The notes: generated from the letters alone by a model not told the origin. A stretch of DNA of 25,075 nt from an uncultured Actinoplanes sp. (GCA_934667465.1 CAKUMG010000006.1:1-25075), one strand, 5' to 3'; counted from the first letter of the stretch, positions 13,806 through 21,998 are shown. Program-made: numbers and translations.

Positions 13806-14381
13806 AACGGGCTACCCGAAGAAGTCGCCGTGCAGGTGCGCCAGGTCGCCGAACGGCTCCACGAGGTGCTGATCACGCAGATGGCCGTGGCCGAGCCTGC
13901 CCTCGAGGTGCAACTGCTCTGGCAGGCCACGAAAATGATCAACACGGCCGCCGGTGGTCTGGACTACCAGACCGGGTCCGCAGCCGATCAGCGGTTCTCC
14001 CGCTGGTGGGACGTGGCCGACATGGGCTCCGACATCGCCGGCACGGCGATGGAGATCGCCGGGCAGGGCCTGAAGGTCGAGCACGCCGCTGCGCAGGCGG
14101 AGTCGTTCGGGTCGATGGACGCCGGATTCACCACGACCATCGGCGGGGCGCGCGTGCAGCTCTACCCGAAGGACGAGGAGTCGACCCGGACGCTGACGGT
14201 CGACGTCGACGCTGACCCGCTGCACCCCCTGGCCGTGACCGCCGACCGCGGGGTAGCGCCGACGCCGCGCCCGTACACGGCGGGGAGCCTGCTGCGCGTC
14301 GACCACGCGATGCGCCGGCTCGGGCAGGCCCTCGGTGACGTCGTCGACCACCAGGACGACGAGCCGGGTCTGGCCGGGTGA
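13803..14381 (+). CDS. Hypothetical protein upstream of a zeta toxin module
   Basis: 192 residues from GTG 13803, with GGAG 7 nt upstream. It is soluble, with a helical N-terminus (EEVAVQVRQVAERLHEVLIT) and a mixed C-terminal part; no domain is recognised. It ends 48 bp before the putative antitoxin and is on the same strand, so it may be part of the same transcript and could contribute to regulation or be an unrelated passenger. Confidence 0.65.
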   Translation: MNGLPEEVAVQVRQVAERLHEVLITQMAVAEPALEVQLLWQATKMINTAAGGLDYQTGSAADQRFSRWWDVADMGSDIAGTAMEIAGQGLKVEHAAAQAESFGSMDAGFTTTIGGARVQLYPKDEESTRTLTVDVDADPLHPLAVTADRGVAPTPRPYTAGSLLRVDHAMRRLGQALGDVVDHQDDEPGLAG

Positions 14382-14429
14382 CCCCCTGGGAACGGCCCGG
14401 TACAAAGGATCAACAACGGGGAGGAACCG

Positions 14430-14711
14430 ATGACCAGTAACCAGTTCAGCGGCGACAACGAGCGGCTCCCGGAGGCCGACCTCGCGGCCTTCGAGCGCGC
14501 CACCGACATCTACCGGGCCTTGATCGCGCTGGTCGACGCCCGGCTCGACCAGGTGAGCGACCCCGCGGTGGCCGAGCAGCTCCGCGATGATGCCCAGCGC
14601 TACGCCGCCGAGCGGCGTGCGCTGAGCGCGATCGACCGCGCCGGCGTGCAGCGGGTGATCGACGAGTACCCCGCCCTGGTGCGGGACCTGCGGGACTCGC
14701 TCGGCTCGTGA
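14430..14711 (+). CDS. Putative antitoxin of a zeta-type module
   Basis: 93 residues from ATG 14430 after GGGGAGG. It is almost entirely helical and acidic (FERATDIYRALIALVDARLD, then EQLRDDAQRYAAERRALSAI), the size and character of epsilon-type antitoxins, though no direct similarity to epsilon can be claimed. Its stop overlaps the GTG start of the zeta-like kinase by 4 bases, the usual arrangement in which antitoxin is made first. It would bind and block the toxin. Confidence 0.6.
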   Translation: MTSNQFSGDNERLPEADLAAFERATDIYRALIALVDARLDQVSDPAVAEQLRDDAQRYAAERRALSAIDRAGVQRVIDEYPALVRDLRDSLGS

Positions 14712-15742
14712 GCACCGAGCCGCAGAGCCGCCTGCTGTCGGCGCAGGAGTCGCAGCGCCGTTTCCACGAGCGGATCGTGCCCCGATATCTGGCGCACGGC
14801 GTGCCGCAGGAGCGGCCGGTGCTGGTGATCGTGGCTGGGCAACCGGGGGCTGGCAAGAGCGCGGTCGAGAACCGCGTGCACGCCGACCTGGGCGGCGGCA
14901 CGGTCACCATCGACGCCGACGATCTGCGCCCGACCCATCCGGACTACGTCCCGCTGGCGCTCGAGAACGACCGGACCGCGGCGCCGGCCACCCACGCCGA
15001 CGCCTCCCGATGGGTCGAGATGGCCAAGGACTACTGCATCAGCAACCGGTTCAACGTCGTCTACAGCACCACCATGCGCGGCGCCGAGTTCGCCGAGCAG
15101 GACATCAACCGGTTCAAGCAGGCCGGCTACCGCGTCGAGGTCGTCGCCCTGGCGGTGCACGAGGCGACCAGCCGCCTCGGCGTGCTCAGCCGCTATCAGC
15201 AAGGACGCGAGGACGTCGGCTTCGGCCGCTACGTGCCCGACGCCTTCCAACGCGACGCCTACGCCGGCCTGCTGTCCAGCCTGGACCACATCGACGACCG
15301 GCACCTGGCCGACGCGGTGCACATCTACCTACGCGACGGCACCCGCGTCTACACCAACGAGCTCGACGACAACGGCGAATGGGCCCACCCCGCAGGATCG
15401 CGCGCCGCGGTGGAAGAGGCCCGCGGCCGCCCCTGGAACCACGAGGAGATCCAGGCGTTCCGGGACCGCGCGGCCGAGCTGGCCCACCAGCTCCCCGCCG
15501 ACCTGCACGGCGACCTGCTCGCGATCGCCGAAACTGCCCGCGAACACGTCGCCGCGACCGCCGTCCCGCCGCGGGGGCCACGGACAGACGCCCAACGCGC
15601 CGCCGCGGCCGCCGCGGCCTTCCCGGACAGCACTCGCTCCACGCTGAACAAGACCGGCCAGCCGGCCCGCGGCACCCCGCCCAGCGCCAAGCCGATCGAC
15701 CGTCACAACGCAGCCAACCGGGCCAAGGACCACGAGCGCTGA
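14708..15742 (+). CDS. Zeta-toxin family P-loop kinase
   Basis: 344 residues from GTG 14708. Walker A GQPGAGKS lies at residues 44-51, followed by VTIDADDLRPTHPDY (the substrate-binding Asp region of zeta toxins) and NVVYSTTMRG. These fit the zeta family, which phosphorylates UDP-N-acetylglucosamine and blocks cell-wall synthesis; substrate here is inferred. The C-terminal 100 residues are an Ala/Arg/Pro-rich extension beyond the core. The overlap with the small upstream gene supports a toxin-antitoxin pair, which would stabilise a plasmid or element. Confidence 0.85.
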   Translation: MSTEPQSRLLSAQESQRRFHERIVPRYLAHGVPQERPVLVIVAGQPGAGKSAVENRVHADLGGGTVTIDADDLRPTHPDYVPLALENDRTAAPATHADASRWVEMAKDYCISNRFNVVYSTTMRGAEFAEQDINRFKQAGYRVEVVALAVHEATSRLGVLSRYQQGREDVGFGRYVPDAFQRDAYAGLLSSLDHIDDRHLADAVHIYLRDGTRVYTNELDDNGEWAHPAGSRAAVEEARGRPWNHEEIQAFRDRAAELAHQLPADLHGDLLAIAETAREHVAATAVPPRGPRTDAQRAAAAAAAFPDSTRSTLNKTGQPARGTPPSAKPIDRHNAANRAKDHER

Positions 15743-15806
15743 CCGCCGGAGACCCGGATGCGGCGCCGCAGCGAACCGGGGAGAAGCGCGTGAACGGCGG
15801 ACCTCA

Positions 15807-15856
15807 GATCACACGGGTGAGTATGACCTTCAGTGACTCATGGCTTCCGTGTGATC
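15807..15856. terminator. Extended hairpin after the zeta module
   Basis: Outer arms GATCACACGG (15807-15816) and CCGTGTGATC (15847-15856) enclose a second pair TGAGT (15818-15822) / ACTCA (15836-15840). Located about 65 bp after the toxin stop. A terminator or a binding site; no T-run follows. Confidence 0.45.
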
Positions 15857-16015
15857 GAGAGTCCGCCGGTACCTCCACGATCGGGTCCGTGCAGGTCAAC
15901 GACAACATCAACGATCAAAGAACAGGGATGTAGTTCAACGCAGACCACACGAGCGGCCGACACGGAAATGGTCATTCCGGCATACCGGGCGCACCATGAT
16001 CGTTAGCTTCGGGGA

Positions 16016-17014
16016 GTGCTGCGGCCACCCCTCGAACCGATGCGCTGCGTCGGGGTGACCGAGCTCCCGGAGACGCGGATGTGCCGCGGCGGGTGTGCCT
16101 ACGAGGTCAAGTTCGACGGCTGGAGGTGCCTGGCCTTCGTCCGGCCGGACGGGGTATATCTGCAAAGTCGCAGGTCAAGAGACCTGACTCCATATTTTCC
16201 CGACGTCGTGGCGGCGGTACGCGAGACGCTGCCGCCGGGCACCGTGGTCGACGGCGAGCTGGTCATCTTCGACACCGAGGCGGGCAGCACCACGTTCCCG
16301 GCGCTGCTTGGCCGGATCACCGCCGGGCGCCGTCTGGCTCGCGAGGCCGCGGCCCGGCCGGCCAACCTGGTGCTGTTCGACGTGCTCGCCGACGCCGGCG
16401 ACGACCTCACCGCGCTGCCGCTGTACCAGCGTCGCGCCCGACTCGAGAACCTGCTCGCCGACGCGCCGCCCACCCTGACGCTGTGCCCGCAGACCTGCGA
16501 CGTCGAGCTGGCCCGCACCTGGTTCGACGAGCTGGGAGTGACCGGCGCCGAGGGCCTGGTCATCAAAGACCTGGCGGCGGTCTATCGCGTCGGCGGCAGG
16601 GGATCGTCCTGGTGGAAGTACAAGAAGAAGGTCACCGTCGAGGCGATCATCGGTGGGGTCGTCGGCGCCATCGAGAACCCGCGGGCGTTGCTGCTCGGCC
16701 GCCTTGACGGCCGCGGCCGCCGGTTGCGCTACATCGCCCGGACCGCCCCGCTCGCGCTGAGCCAGCGCCAGGAGATTGCCCGGGCACTCCCCACCGCGAC
16801 CAGTGACCACCCGTGGCCGCAGCCGCTGCCCGCGGCCTGGATCGGTCAGCTCGACCGGCGCGAGCCCCAGCCCTACGTCCAGGTCGAGCCGTTGCTAGTC
16901 GCGGAGATCGTGGTCGACCAGGCCTACGACCGGGGCCGGTACCGCCACCCCGTGCGCCACCTGCGCCTGCGCGCTGACCTCGACCCCGCCGACGTAGAGC
17001 GGTGGCAGCCGTAA
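16016..17014 (+). CDS. ATP-dependent DNA ligase (LigC/LigD-ligase type)
   Basis: 332 residues. Motif I YEVKFDGWR places the nucleotidylated Lys at residue 32. SRRSRDLTPYFP (about 51-62), motif III VVDGELVIFD (77-86), IIIa LVLFDVL (118-124), IV EGLVIKD (179-185) and V WWKYKKK (199-205) are all present. An OB-fold-like C-terminus completes the core, without an N-terminal DNA-binding domain. It seals nicks using ATP; such small ligases often act in repair or end joining. The GTG at 16016 has GGGGA immediately before it and a stop just upstream, so the message may be leaderless; ATG 16040 is the alternative. A low-GC patch with a CAGGTC/GACCTG inverted repeat lies at 16150-16200. Confidence 0.9.
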   Translation: MLRPPLEPMRCVGVTELPETRMCRGGCAYEVKFDGWRCLAFVRPDGVYLQSRRSRDLTPYFPDVVAAVRETLPPGTVVDGELVIFDTEAGSTTFPALLGRITAGRRLAREAAARPANLVLFDVLADAGDDLTALPLYQRRARLENLLADAPPTLTLCPQTCDVELARTWFDELGVTGAEGLVIKDLAAVYRVGGRGSSWWKYKKKVTVEAIIGGVVGAIENPRALLLGRLDGRGRRLRYIARTAPLALSQRQEIARALPTATSDHPWPQPLPAAWIGQLDRREPQPYVQVEPLLVAEIVVDQAYDRGRYRHPVRHLRLRADLDPADVERWQP

Positions 17015-17060
17015 GTGAACCCTTCGCACTCGGTGAACGGAGGGCTGACGGCCAAGAGGA

Positions 17061-17095
17061 CGGCCCCCGGGGAGGTCTCCCCCCCCCGGGGGCCG
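17061..17095. terminator. Bidirectional terminator hairpin
   Basis: Arms CGGCCCCCGGGG (17061-17072) and its exact complement (17084-17095), 11-nt loop. It sits between the convergent ligase gene and a small minus-strand peptide gene. Confidence 0.65.
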
Positions 17096-17116
17096 GACTC
17101 GACGTGCTCAGCCTGG

Positions 17117-17227
17117 TTACAGCACGACCACGACACCGCCGTTCATGACCAGGACCAGCATGATGATCAAAACGACCACCAGGACCGGGACCTTGACCTG
17201 CACGAAAATCTCCTGAGACTGCATCAT
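17117..17227 (-). CDS. 36-residue single-helix membrane peptide
   Basis: Starting at ATG 17227 (or the adjacent ATG 17224), the frame has AAAGGGG 7 nt upstream, a good ribosome-binding site. After a short polar N-terminus, almost the whole peptide is one hydrophobic helix (VPVLVVVLIIMLVLVMNGGV). A strong terminator follows at 17061-17095. Size and layout resemble small membrane peptides, including type I toxins, but no family is recognised. A 23-nt element found again at 17886-17909 lies directly upstream. Confidence 0.55.
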   Translation of the reverse strand: MMQSQEIFVQVKVPVLVVVLIIMLVLVMNGGVVVVL

Positions 17228-17243
17228 TGCTGAACCCCTTTGC

Positions 17244-17266
17244 GATAGTGATCTTTGCCGGATCGG
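17244..17266. repeat. Duplicated element, copy 1
   Basis: GATAG followed by TGATCTTTGCCGGATCGG. The 18-nt core recurs exactly at 17892-17909, in the same orientation. This copy lies just upstream of the ribosome-binding site of the 36-residue peptide gene. Confidence 0.65.
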
Positions 17267-17298
17267 TTGAGTCGGGCTGATTCCAACCCCTGGGACTC

Positions 17299-17529
17299 TC
17301 ACATCCGTTCGGGGCCTCGCGGGTCAGCTCGACCCGGGCCACAGTACACGAGAATTGCATGAGTTGCGGAGGGCGGCACCCTGTCGGGGGCGCTCGGGCC
17401 GACGAAGACCCGACACTTCTGAAACTTATGACTCTTGCTGTGGCTGAACCCATGGCTGAGCCCATGGGGTTTGCCATGAAACCCCCGGTGACCTGCTAGG
17501 AAAGCTGCTAGGTAGACGTTGTTGACCAC
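17299..17529 (-). CDS. Possible His-rich small protein
   Basis: A 76-residue frame from GTG 17529, with only a weak GGTGG upstream. Residues 14-36 carry many His residues in a repeated HGLS/HGFS/HSK pattern encoded by the 12-nt tandem repeat at 17442-17465; this could bind metal. No family recognised and it may be chance. Confidence 0.2.
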   Translation of the reverse strand: MVNNVYLAAFLAGHRGFHGKPHGLSHGFSHSKSHKFQKCRVFVGPSAPDRVPPSATHAILVYCGPGRADPRGPERM

Positions 17530-17677
17530 TTATCCACCATGCGGTCTACGGGTTGGGGGGTAAGTCGGGTACCGGGTTCTACGACGCGACCGGGAAAACT
17601 ACACCGGCCCTCGTTAAATGAACTACACCGAGAACTAAAAAACGCTACGAGTTTCGTAGGGCGGGAAGGATAAAGGC

Positions 17678-17758
17678 ATGCGTAAAGCGAAAATGAGATC
17701 AGCGCTGTTCATTACAATACTGATATTGCCAAGCAGGTTGCAGTGCTGGAAACACTGA
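17678..17758 (+). CDS. Possible 26-residue signal-peptide-like ORF
   Basis: ATG 17678 has a very good ribosome-binding site (GGAAGGA, 7-nt spacing). The peptide has a basic start (MRKAKMR) and a hydrophobic core (SALFITILIL), then stops. It may be a small membrane peptide or the start of a decayed secreted-protein gene. Confidence 0.3.
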   Translation: MRKAKMRSALFITILILPSRLQCWKH

Positions 17759-17885
17759 ACGGATATCGCAGAGATTTTCGTTGATGAGATTCACACTGAC
17801 ACTAATGGCAGCAACGACGTTGGGTGTGGCATGATGGTGAAGCAGCACACGATCGTCGACATGACCCTGAGCTGCGTAAACGCCT

Positions 17886-17909
17886 GATAGTTGATCTTTG
17901 CCGGATCGG
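17886..17909. repeat. Duplicated element, copy 2
   Basis: GATAGT followed by the same 18-nt core TGATCTTTGCCGGATCGG as at 17249-17266; one base longer overall. No clear gene lies beside it. Confidence 0.65.
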
Positions 17910-17922
17910 ACGACAGGTAGTT

Positions 17923-17955
17923 GATGGCCTCCCCGTCTCACCGGGCGAGGCCATC
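17923..17955. terminator. Strong hairpin
   Basis: Outer arms GATGGCCTC (17923-17931) and GAGGCCATC (17947-17955) with an inner CCCG/CGGG pair; followed by GTCGTCTCT. Terminator-like, though no gene clearly ends here. Confidence 0.5.
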
Positions 17956-17988
17956 GTCGTCTCTGCATCCCGCGGTCAAGGTCCTTCC

Positions 17989-18145
17989 TGTGAAGGGGGT
18001 CTTGACGGCCTCAAGGTCAGCAAGGTGACACCGGCGCCGCATGACAGCCTGGTCGGTGTGAAGGGGGTCTTGACGGCCTCAAGGTCAGCAAGGTGACACC
18101 GACGCCGCGTCACAGCCGGGTCGGTGTGAAGGGGAGCTTGACAGC
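17989..18145. repeat. 68-bp tandem repeat, two copies and a partial third
   Basis: Copies at 17989-18056 and 18057-18124 differ at 4 of 68 positions; the third is cut short (18125-18145). Each unit begins TGTGAAGGGG and contains CTTGACGGCCTCAAG and the small palindrome GGTGACACC, with ACACCG/CGGTGT arms spanning the junction. This looks like an iteron or operator array. Confidence 0.8.
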
Positions 18146-18324
18146 AGGCCAACGCCCATATGACGCGTAATCCTAAAAGGTATTTCCGGTCGGTTACCAC
18201 GCTCCCGGGACGGTCAGCGAGGGCAAGTCGGCGAAGCCGGTGCGGCAGCCGATCGCCACGACCCGACACCCGCTCGACCACGACGGCGATCGTCCCGGCT
18301 CGAGCAAACGGGGTGTGAGGGGGC

Positions 18325-19569
18325 TCAGCCGACGGCGGGGTACGCGCTCAGCGCAGTGCCCTGCGTGGCGTTCGTCACGCCGGCGTAGCCGCTGACGGCG
18401 GCCGGTGCCAGGCCGGGGGAGGGCTCGCGGTCCACGCCGGTCTTCGCGTCGAGCGCCACCGGCCTGTCGCCGACGGTGCCGTAGACCGCGCCGTGCCAGA
18501 CGGCGGTGACGGTCGGGGCGCTACGGCCGGTGGCGGGGAGCTGCCAGAGCGGCTTGCCGCTGGTGGCGTCTAGGGCGAACACCAGCGAGGGGCCGGTGGC
18601 GCACACGGTGACGGCGGCCTGGTCGTAGCGGCAGGTCAGCCCGGCGTTGTAGGCGCCGGTGGCGCGGTCGGTGAGCTTGCCGTCGCTGGAGACCCGGGCG
18701 TAGAGGCGTTTGGCGGCGTCCTGCTCGGCGAGCAGGACCGCGTACGCCGGGCCGGCCGCGACCAGCTCGGCGTTGCGGATGGTCGCGGTCGACCATCGGC
18801 GGGTGCCGTCGGCTACGCCCACGCCGATGACCTTCTGCTCGCGGCCGGCGTCGGGGGCGGTGAGCCCGACGACGGTGTCGTCGAGCACGGTGACCGCCTG
18901 CAGGGCGGTGTTGCGCCACAGCACCGAGCCGGTGGTGAGGTCGACGCCGACGGTGACCTGCTTGCCGATGGTCAGCACGATGGTGTTGCCTTGGGCGCCG
19001 ACGACGGTGACGTACTCGCCGGCGACCGCGGTGAAGTCGCCGTTGCCCTCGGCCGGGGTGGCCGCCACGCTCAGCTCGGCGAGCTGCTCGCCGGTGGCCG
19101 CGTCAGCGACCAGCAGGTGCACGGCCTGCTTCGCCGCGGTGGTGCCCGAGGCCGGGGCCGACACGGCGTATGGCACCACCACGGCCGGCTTGCCGCCGCG
19201 CTGTACCAGGTGCGGGGTGTGCCCCGCGGGTCTGCCGAGCCCGCCCGAGCGCGGCACCGGCGGGCGGGTGGGTGCAAGGGTGGCCGCCGCCTGGCCGGTG
19301 AGCAGGTCCGTGACGGTGGTGCCGGTCTCGCCGGCGACGAAGGCCGTGTGGGCGTAGAGCAGCACGTCCTGAGCGCGGCCCTCACCCAGCGGCAGGCCGG
19401 TCGGGCCGAACCGCACCGGCGGGTCGAAGCTCTGCCGAGTGGGCGCGGCCGCGGACGACGCCGGGGCCGGGGTGGGCGGTGTCGGCGCCGGCGCCGGGCC
19501 GGAGGTGCATCCGGCGGCGAGGGCCGCCACCGCCAGCAGTGCACCCGCGGTCAGCCGTCGATCCGGCAC
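18325..19569 (-). CDS. Lipoprotein with PQQ-like beta-propeller
   Basis: 414 residues from GTG 19569, chosen because AAGGGGG lies just upstream and the signal peptide then begins properly (an earlier in-frame start at 19623 is less likely). Residues 1-21 form a lipoprotein signal (LLAVAALAAGC, lipid on Cys21), followed by a Pro/Ala-rich linker. The rest has repeated W-containing blades (GSVLWRNTAL, GTRRWSTATI, GKPLWQLPAT) of a PQQ/WD40-type propeller. It would sit on the outer face of the membrane and probably binds protein partners. It is the last gene of the conjugation cluster, 81 bp after the DUF4913 gene, suggesting a role at the cell surface during transfer. Confidence 0.75.
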   Translation of the reverse strand: MPDRRLTAGALLAVAALAAGCTSGPAPAPTPPTPAPASSAAAPTRQSFDPPVRFGPTGLPLGEGRAQDVLLYAHTAFVAGETGTTVTDLLTGQAAATLAPTRPPVPRSGGLGRPAGHTPHLVQRGGKPAVVVPYAVSAPASGTTAAKQAVHLLVADAATGEQLAELSVAATPAEGNGDFTAVAGEYVTVVGAQGNTIVLTIGKQVTVGVDLTTGSVLWRNTALQAVTVLDDTVVGLTAPDAGREQKVIGVGVADGTRRWSTATIRNAELVAAGPAYAVLLAEQDAAKRLYARVSSDGKLTDRATGAYNAGLTCRYDQAAVTVCATGPSLVFALDATSGKPLWQLPATGRSAPTVTAVWHGAVYGTVGDRPVALDAKTGVDREPSPGLAPAAVSGYAGVTNATQGTALSAYPAVG

Positions 19570-19650
19570 GTTCGCCCCCTTGCAGAGTCGTCTGAGTCGA
19601 TAAAGCGTTGCGGAGCGTAGCAACGTCGATTCTGTGCGCTGTTCGTCCGG

Positions 19651-20202
19651 TCAGGAGCCGCGGATCTCGAAGTCGGGGAGCTGGGCCAGGACCTCGGCTG
19701 GGGCGGGCTCGACCGGCAGCGGCGCTGTGTTGACGTGGCCACGGTCGGGCGAGCACTTGTTGAACGGCCCGTACTCGCCGGTCATGACGGCGAAGTGGGA
19801 GTCGAAGTGGTCGCGCCACCAGATGCTCATGCCGGTGTCCGGGTCGCCGACGCGCAGGGTTTCCCAGGCCCGCCACAGGGCGTAGAGGCGGCTGATGGCC
19901 TCGGGATGCCGCCACCAGGACGGGCACCAGTTGACAGCGAACGACGAGCCCACGCTGAGGCGCCGTTCCACGACCGGGGACAGGTAGTTGACCATGAACG
20001 AGTTGAGGTCGGTGAACATCGGCTCGATCGCCGCGGGCGCGTCGTCGCCGGCGAGCTCCGGATCGTCGGTGCCGGCCGGGCCCGGCTCGCCGCTGGTGTC
20101 TGCAGGGCTCGGGTCGGCGGCCCGACTGGTCATCTGGTCGAGCAGGGTGGCCAGGTCGGGGACCGCGGTGGATCCGGCCGGGGCGGCGGGGTCGGGGTTC
20201 AC
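19651..20202 (-). CDS. DUF4913-family protein
   Basis: 183 residues from GTG 20202, which overlaps the coupling-protein stop (GTGA). The conserved part (about 75-165) has FTDLNSFMVNYLSPVVER, WCPSWWRHPEAISRLYALWR and MSIWWRDHFDSHF, then GPFNKC, all typical of DUF4913. The first 60 residues are an acidic, Pro/Ala-rich tail. The family is common beside actinomycete conjugation genes; its function is not known. It may assist the coupling ATPase. Confidence 0.85.
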   Translation of the reverse strand: MNPDPAAPAGSTAVPDLATLLDQMTSRAADPSPADTSGEPGPAGTDDPELAGDDAPAAIEPMFTDLNSFMVNYLSPVVERRLSVGSSFAVNWCPSWWRHPEAISRLYALWRAWETLRVGDPDTGMSIWWRDHFDSHFAVMTGEYGPFNKCSPDRGHVNTAPLPVEPAPAEVLAQLPDFEIRGS

Positions 20203-21998
20203 CGCGGTGCCCCGGTGGTGCCGGGGTCGATGGCCGGGTCGACCGGGTCGGGCGTCAGGGTCCAGTCGGCCTTGCGGTCGGGGTCGAACTGCTCGATCGA
20301 GGCGCGGATCTGCTCGGCGTACGGACCGGCCTGCCAGGGCGCGGTGCGGGCCAGGACGGGCCGGGCGCCGGAGCTGTAGACGACCATCCGGCCGCGGGGC
20401 AGCGCGTGCAGGGAGGCGACGTCGAGGATCCGCTCGCGTCGGGTGGAGCGCGACACGCTCTCGGCGGTCCACCCGCCGGCGCGGTGGCTGGTCGAGCGGA
20501 CGGTGACCTCGTGCTCGCCGATCAGCTTGCTCAGTTCCTCGAGGAAGTCCGGATCGGCGACGCCGCCGCCGTAGGTCCTGACGTTGGCCGCGGACCAGAG
20601 CTTGCGCATCCCCTCGCGGCCCCACACGTCGACGCCCTGGGCGTAGGACTGCAGGATGGTGATGATCGGCAGGCCCATCGAGCCGTAGAACGAGTACAGG
20701 GCGGGCAGTTGCCGCAGGCGGCAGATGTTGGCCGCCTCGTCCAGCACCGACAGCAGCGGCGGGTCCAGGCGCCGGCCGCGGGAGTCGCGGGCCCGGGCCT
20801 CGCCGGCGCGCAGCACGGCGTCGGTGAGCGCGGCGACCAGCGGGGCCGGGGAGCCGGGCCCACCCTGCGAGAGCAGGTACAGGGTGCCGGTGCCGACGAC
20901 GAAGTCGGCCGGGGAGAACTCGTTAATGCCGGGGACCGTCGGGACGGTCACCCAGGCGGACACGGACGGTTCGGTCAGGCACGACAGGGCGCGTTCGGCG
21001 CCGCCGTAGATGCCGCCACGGGTCTTGTCGGGCAGGTTGATGACGCCTTCGACGGCGTAGGCGGGCAGCTCGTGGCCGCCCTCACGCAGTAGCCGCACGG
21101 CGGTGTCGTCGCGCGGGTTGGTCGCCCATTTGTAGACGTCCAGGATCGATCGGCGGCCCACGGCCGCGGCCAGCAGCAGGTTCGCGGTGAGGTCTTCGGC
21201 TTTGGGGTCGAAGAACGCATCGCGGCTGACGCCGGGCTCGCGCTCGGCGGCCGCGAAGTGCTCGGCGAGGCGCCGGGCGTCGGTGATGGTGTCGATGGCG
21301 GCGAGGGGGTTCCACCAGAGCCGCTGTGGTTCGCTGCCCCAGATCTGCTGCGGGTCGAACACCGCGATGGCTCCGCGGGTCTCGCGCGGCCCGCGGGTGG
21401 CATCGACGATGTCGCCCTTGACGCTGGTGACCAGCACCGGGCCCGGCGAGGCGACGATCGCGGGGATGGCCCGGGCGGTGGTCTTACCGGTCCGCGGGCC
21501 CCAGATGTCGACGGCCATGTCTTCCCAGGACTGGCGCAGCGCCATCCCGCCGGCGAGCTGGTGGGCGATCAGTACCCCGGCCTGGTCGGCCTCGATGTCC
21601 TTGACCTCGGCCAGGCTGGGTCGCAGCCGGCGGGCCGAGGCCTGTACGCCCTTGGGGCTCAGATGCTCGAGTTCGCCGCGCCCGGCCATGTGCCGGGCTT
21701 GGGAGTCGACGCGGCTGCCGCGGTGCTTGCGGTGCGTCCACATCCAGCGCAGGCCCGCCACGAGCACGACCAGGATGACCGCTTCGATCGCCGCGACGAT
21801 GGTGCACGCCGTGGTCCAGGAGATCTCGCCGCCGGCGACGGCGAACGCGGCGTCGAACAGACCTTGGCCGGTGTAGCCGGGCGGGTTGGTCAGTGCGACC
21901 GGTGCCCACACCGCGGCGGCGAGCATCAGCACGACCAGGGCGATGCCGCCGATGGCCAGGCCGCGGCCGTTGCCGCCCGGCCCGCGTTCGCCGCTCAC
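20199..21998 (-). CDS. TraG/TraD-like type IV coupling protein
   Basis: 599 residues from GTG 21998, overlapping the VirB4-like stop. Two N-terminal membrane helices (about 14-36 and 60-87) are followed by an ATPase domain with Walker A GPRTGKTT (167-174) and Walker B SVLDEAAN (417-424). PIITILQSYAQGVDVWG after it fits the TraG/VirD4 family. It would couple the DNA substrate to the secretion channel at the membrane. An open frame extending to 22595 is the shadow of the upstream gene. Highly coupled to its neighbours, so part of one operon. Confidence 0.9.
   Translation of the reverse strand: MSGERGPGGNGRGLAIGGIALVVLMLAAAVWAPVALTNPPGYTGQGLFDAAFAVAGGEISWTTACTIVAAIEAVILVVLVAGLRWMWTHRKHRGSRVDSQARHMAGRGELEHLSPKGVQASARRLRPSLAEVKDIEADQAGVLIAHQLAGGMALRQSWEDMAVDIWGPRTGKTTARAIPAIVASPGPVLVTSVKGDIVDATRGPRETRGAIAVFDPQQIWGSEPQRLWWNPLAAIDTITDARRLAEHFAAAEREPGVSRDAFFDPKAEDLTANLLLAAAVGRRSILDVYKWATNPRDDTAVRLLREGGHELPAYAVEGVINLPDKTRGGIYGGAERALSCLTEPSVSAWVTVPTVPGINEFSPADFVVGTGTLYLLSQGGPGSPAPLVAALTDAVLRAGEARARDSRGRRLDPPLLSVLDEAANICRLRQLPALYSFYGSMGLPIITILQSYAQGVDVWGREGMRKLWSAANVRTYGGGVADPDFLEELSKLIGEHEVTVRSTSHRAGGWTAESVSRSTRRERILDVASLHALPRGRMVVYSSGARPVLARTAPWQAGPYAEQIRASIEQFDPDRKADWTLTPDPVDPAIDPGTTGAPR

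Larger units (their letters stand above)
17228..18324. other. Repeat-rich 1.1-kb region
   Basis: No convincing full-length gene. It contains a duplicated 23-24-nt element, a 12-nt tandem repeat (17442-17465), the direct repeat AACTACACCG at 17597-17606 and 17621-17630, the CTACGA/TCGTAG hairpin at 17645-17659, a strong hairpin at 17923-17955 and 68-bp tandem repeats at 17989-18145. The part around 17590-17860 is notably A/T-rich. The mixture resembles a replication or transfer control region, though no initiator gene is in the window. Confidence 0.5.

Noticed and set aside
14600..15322. 240-residue minus-strand frame
   Set aside because: Antisense shadow of the zeta-toxin gene.
20203..20625. 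N-terminal extension of the DUF4913 frame
   Set aside because: It overlaps the coupling-protein gene in another frame and is Arg-rich; GTG 20202 is coupled to that gene's stop.
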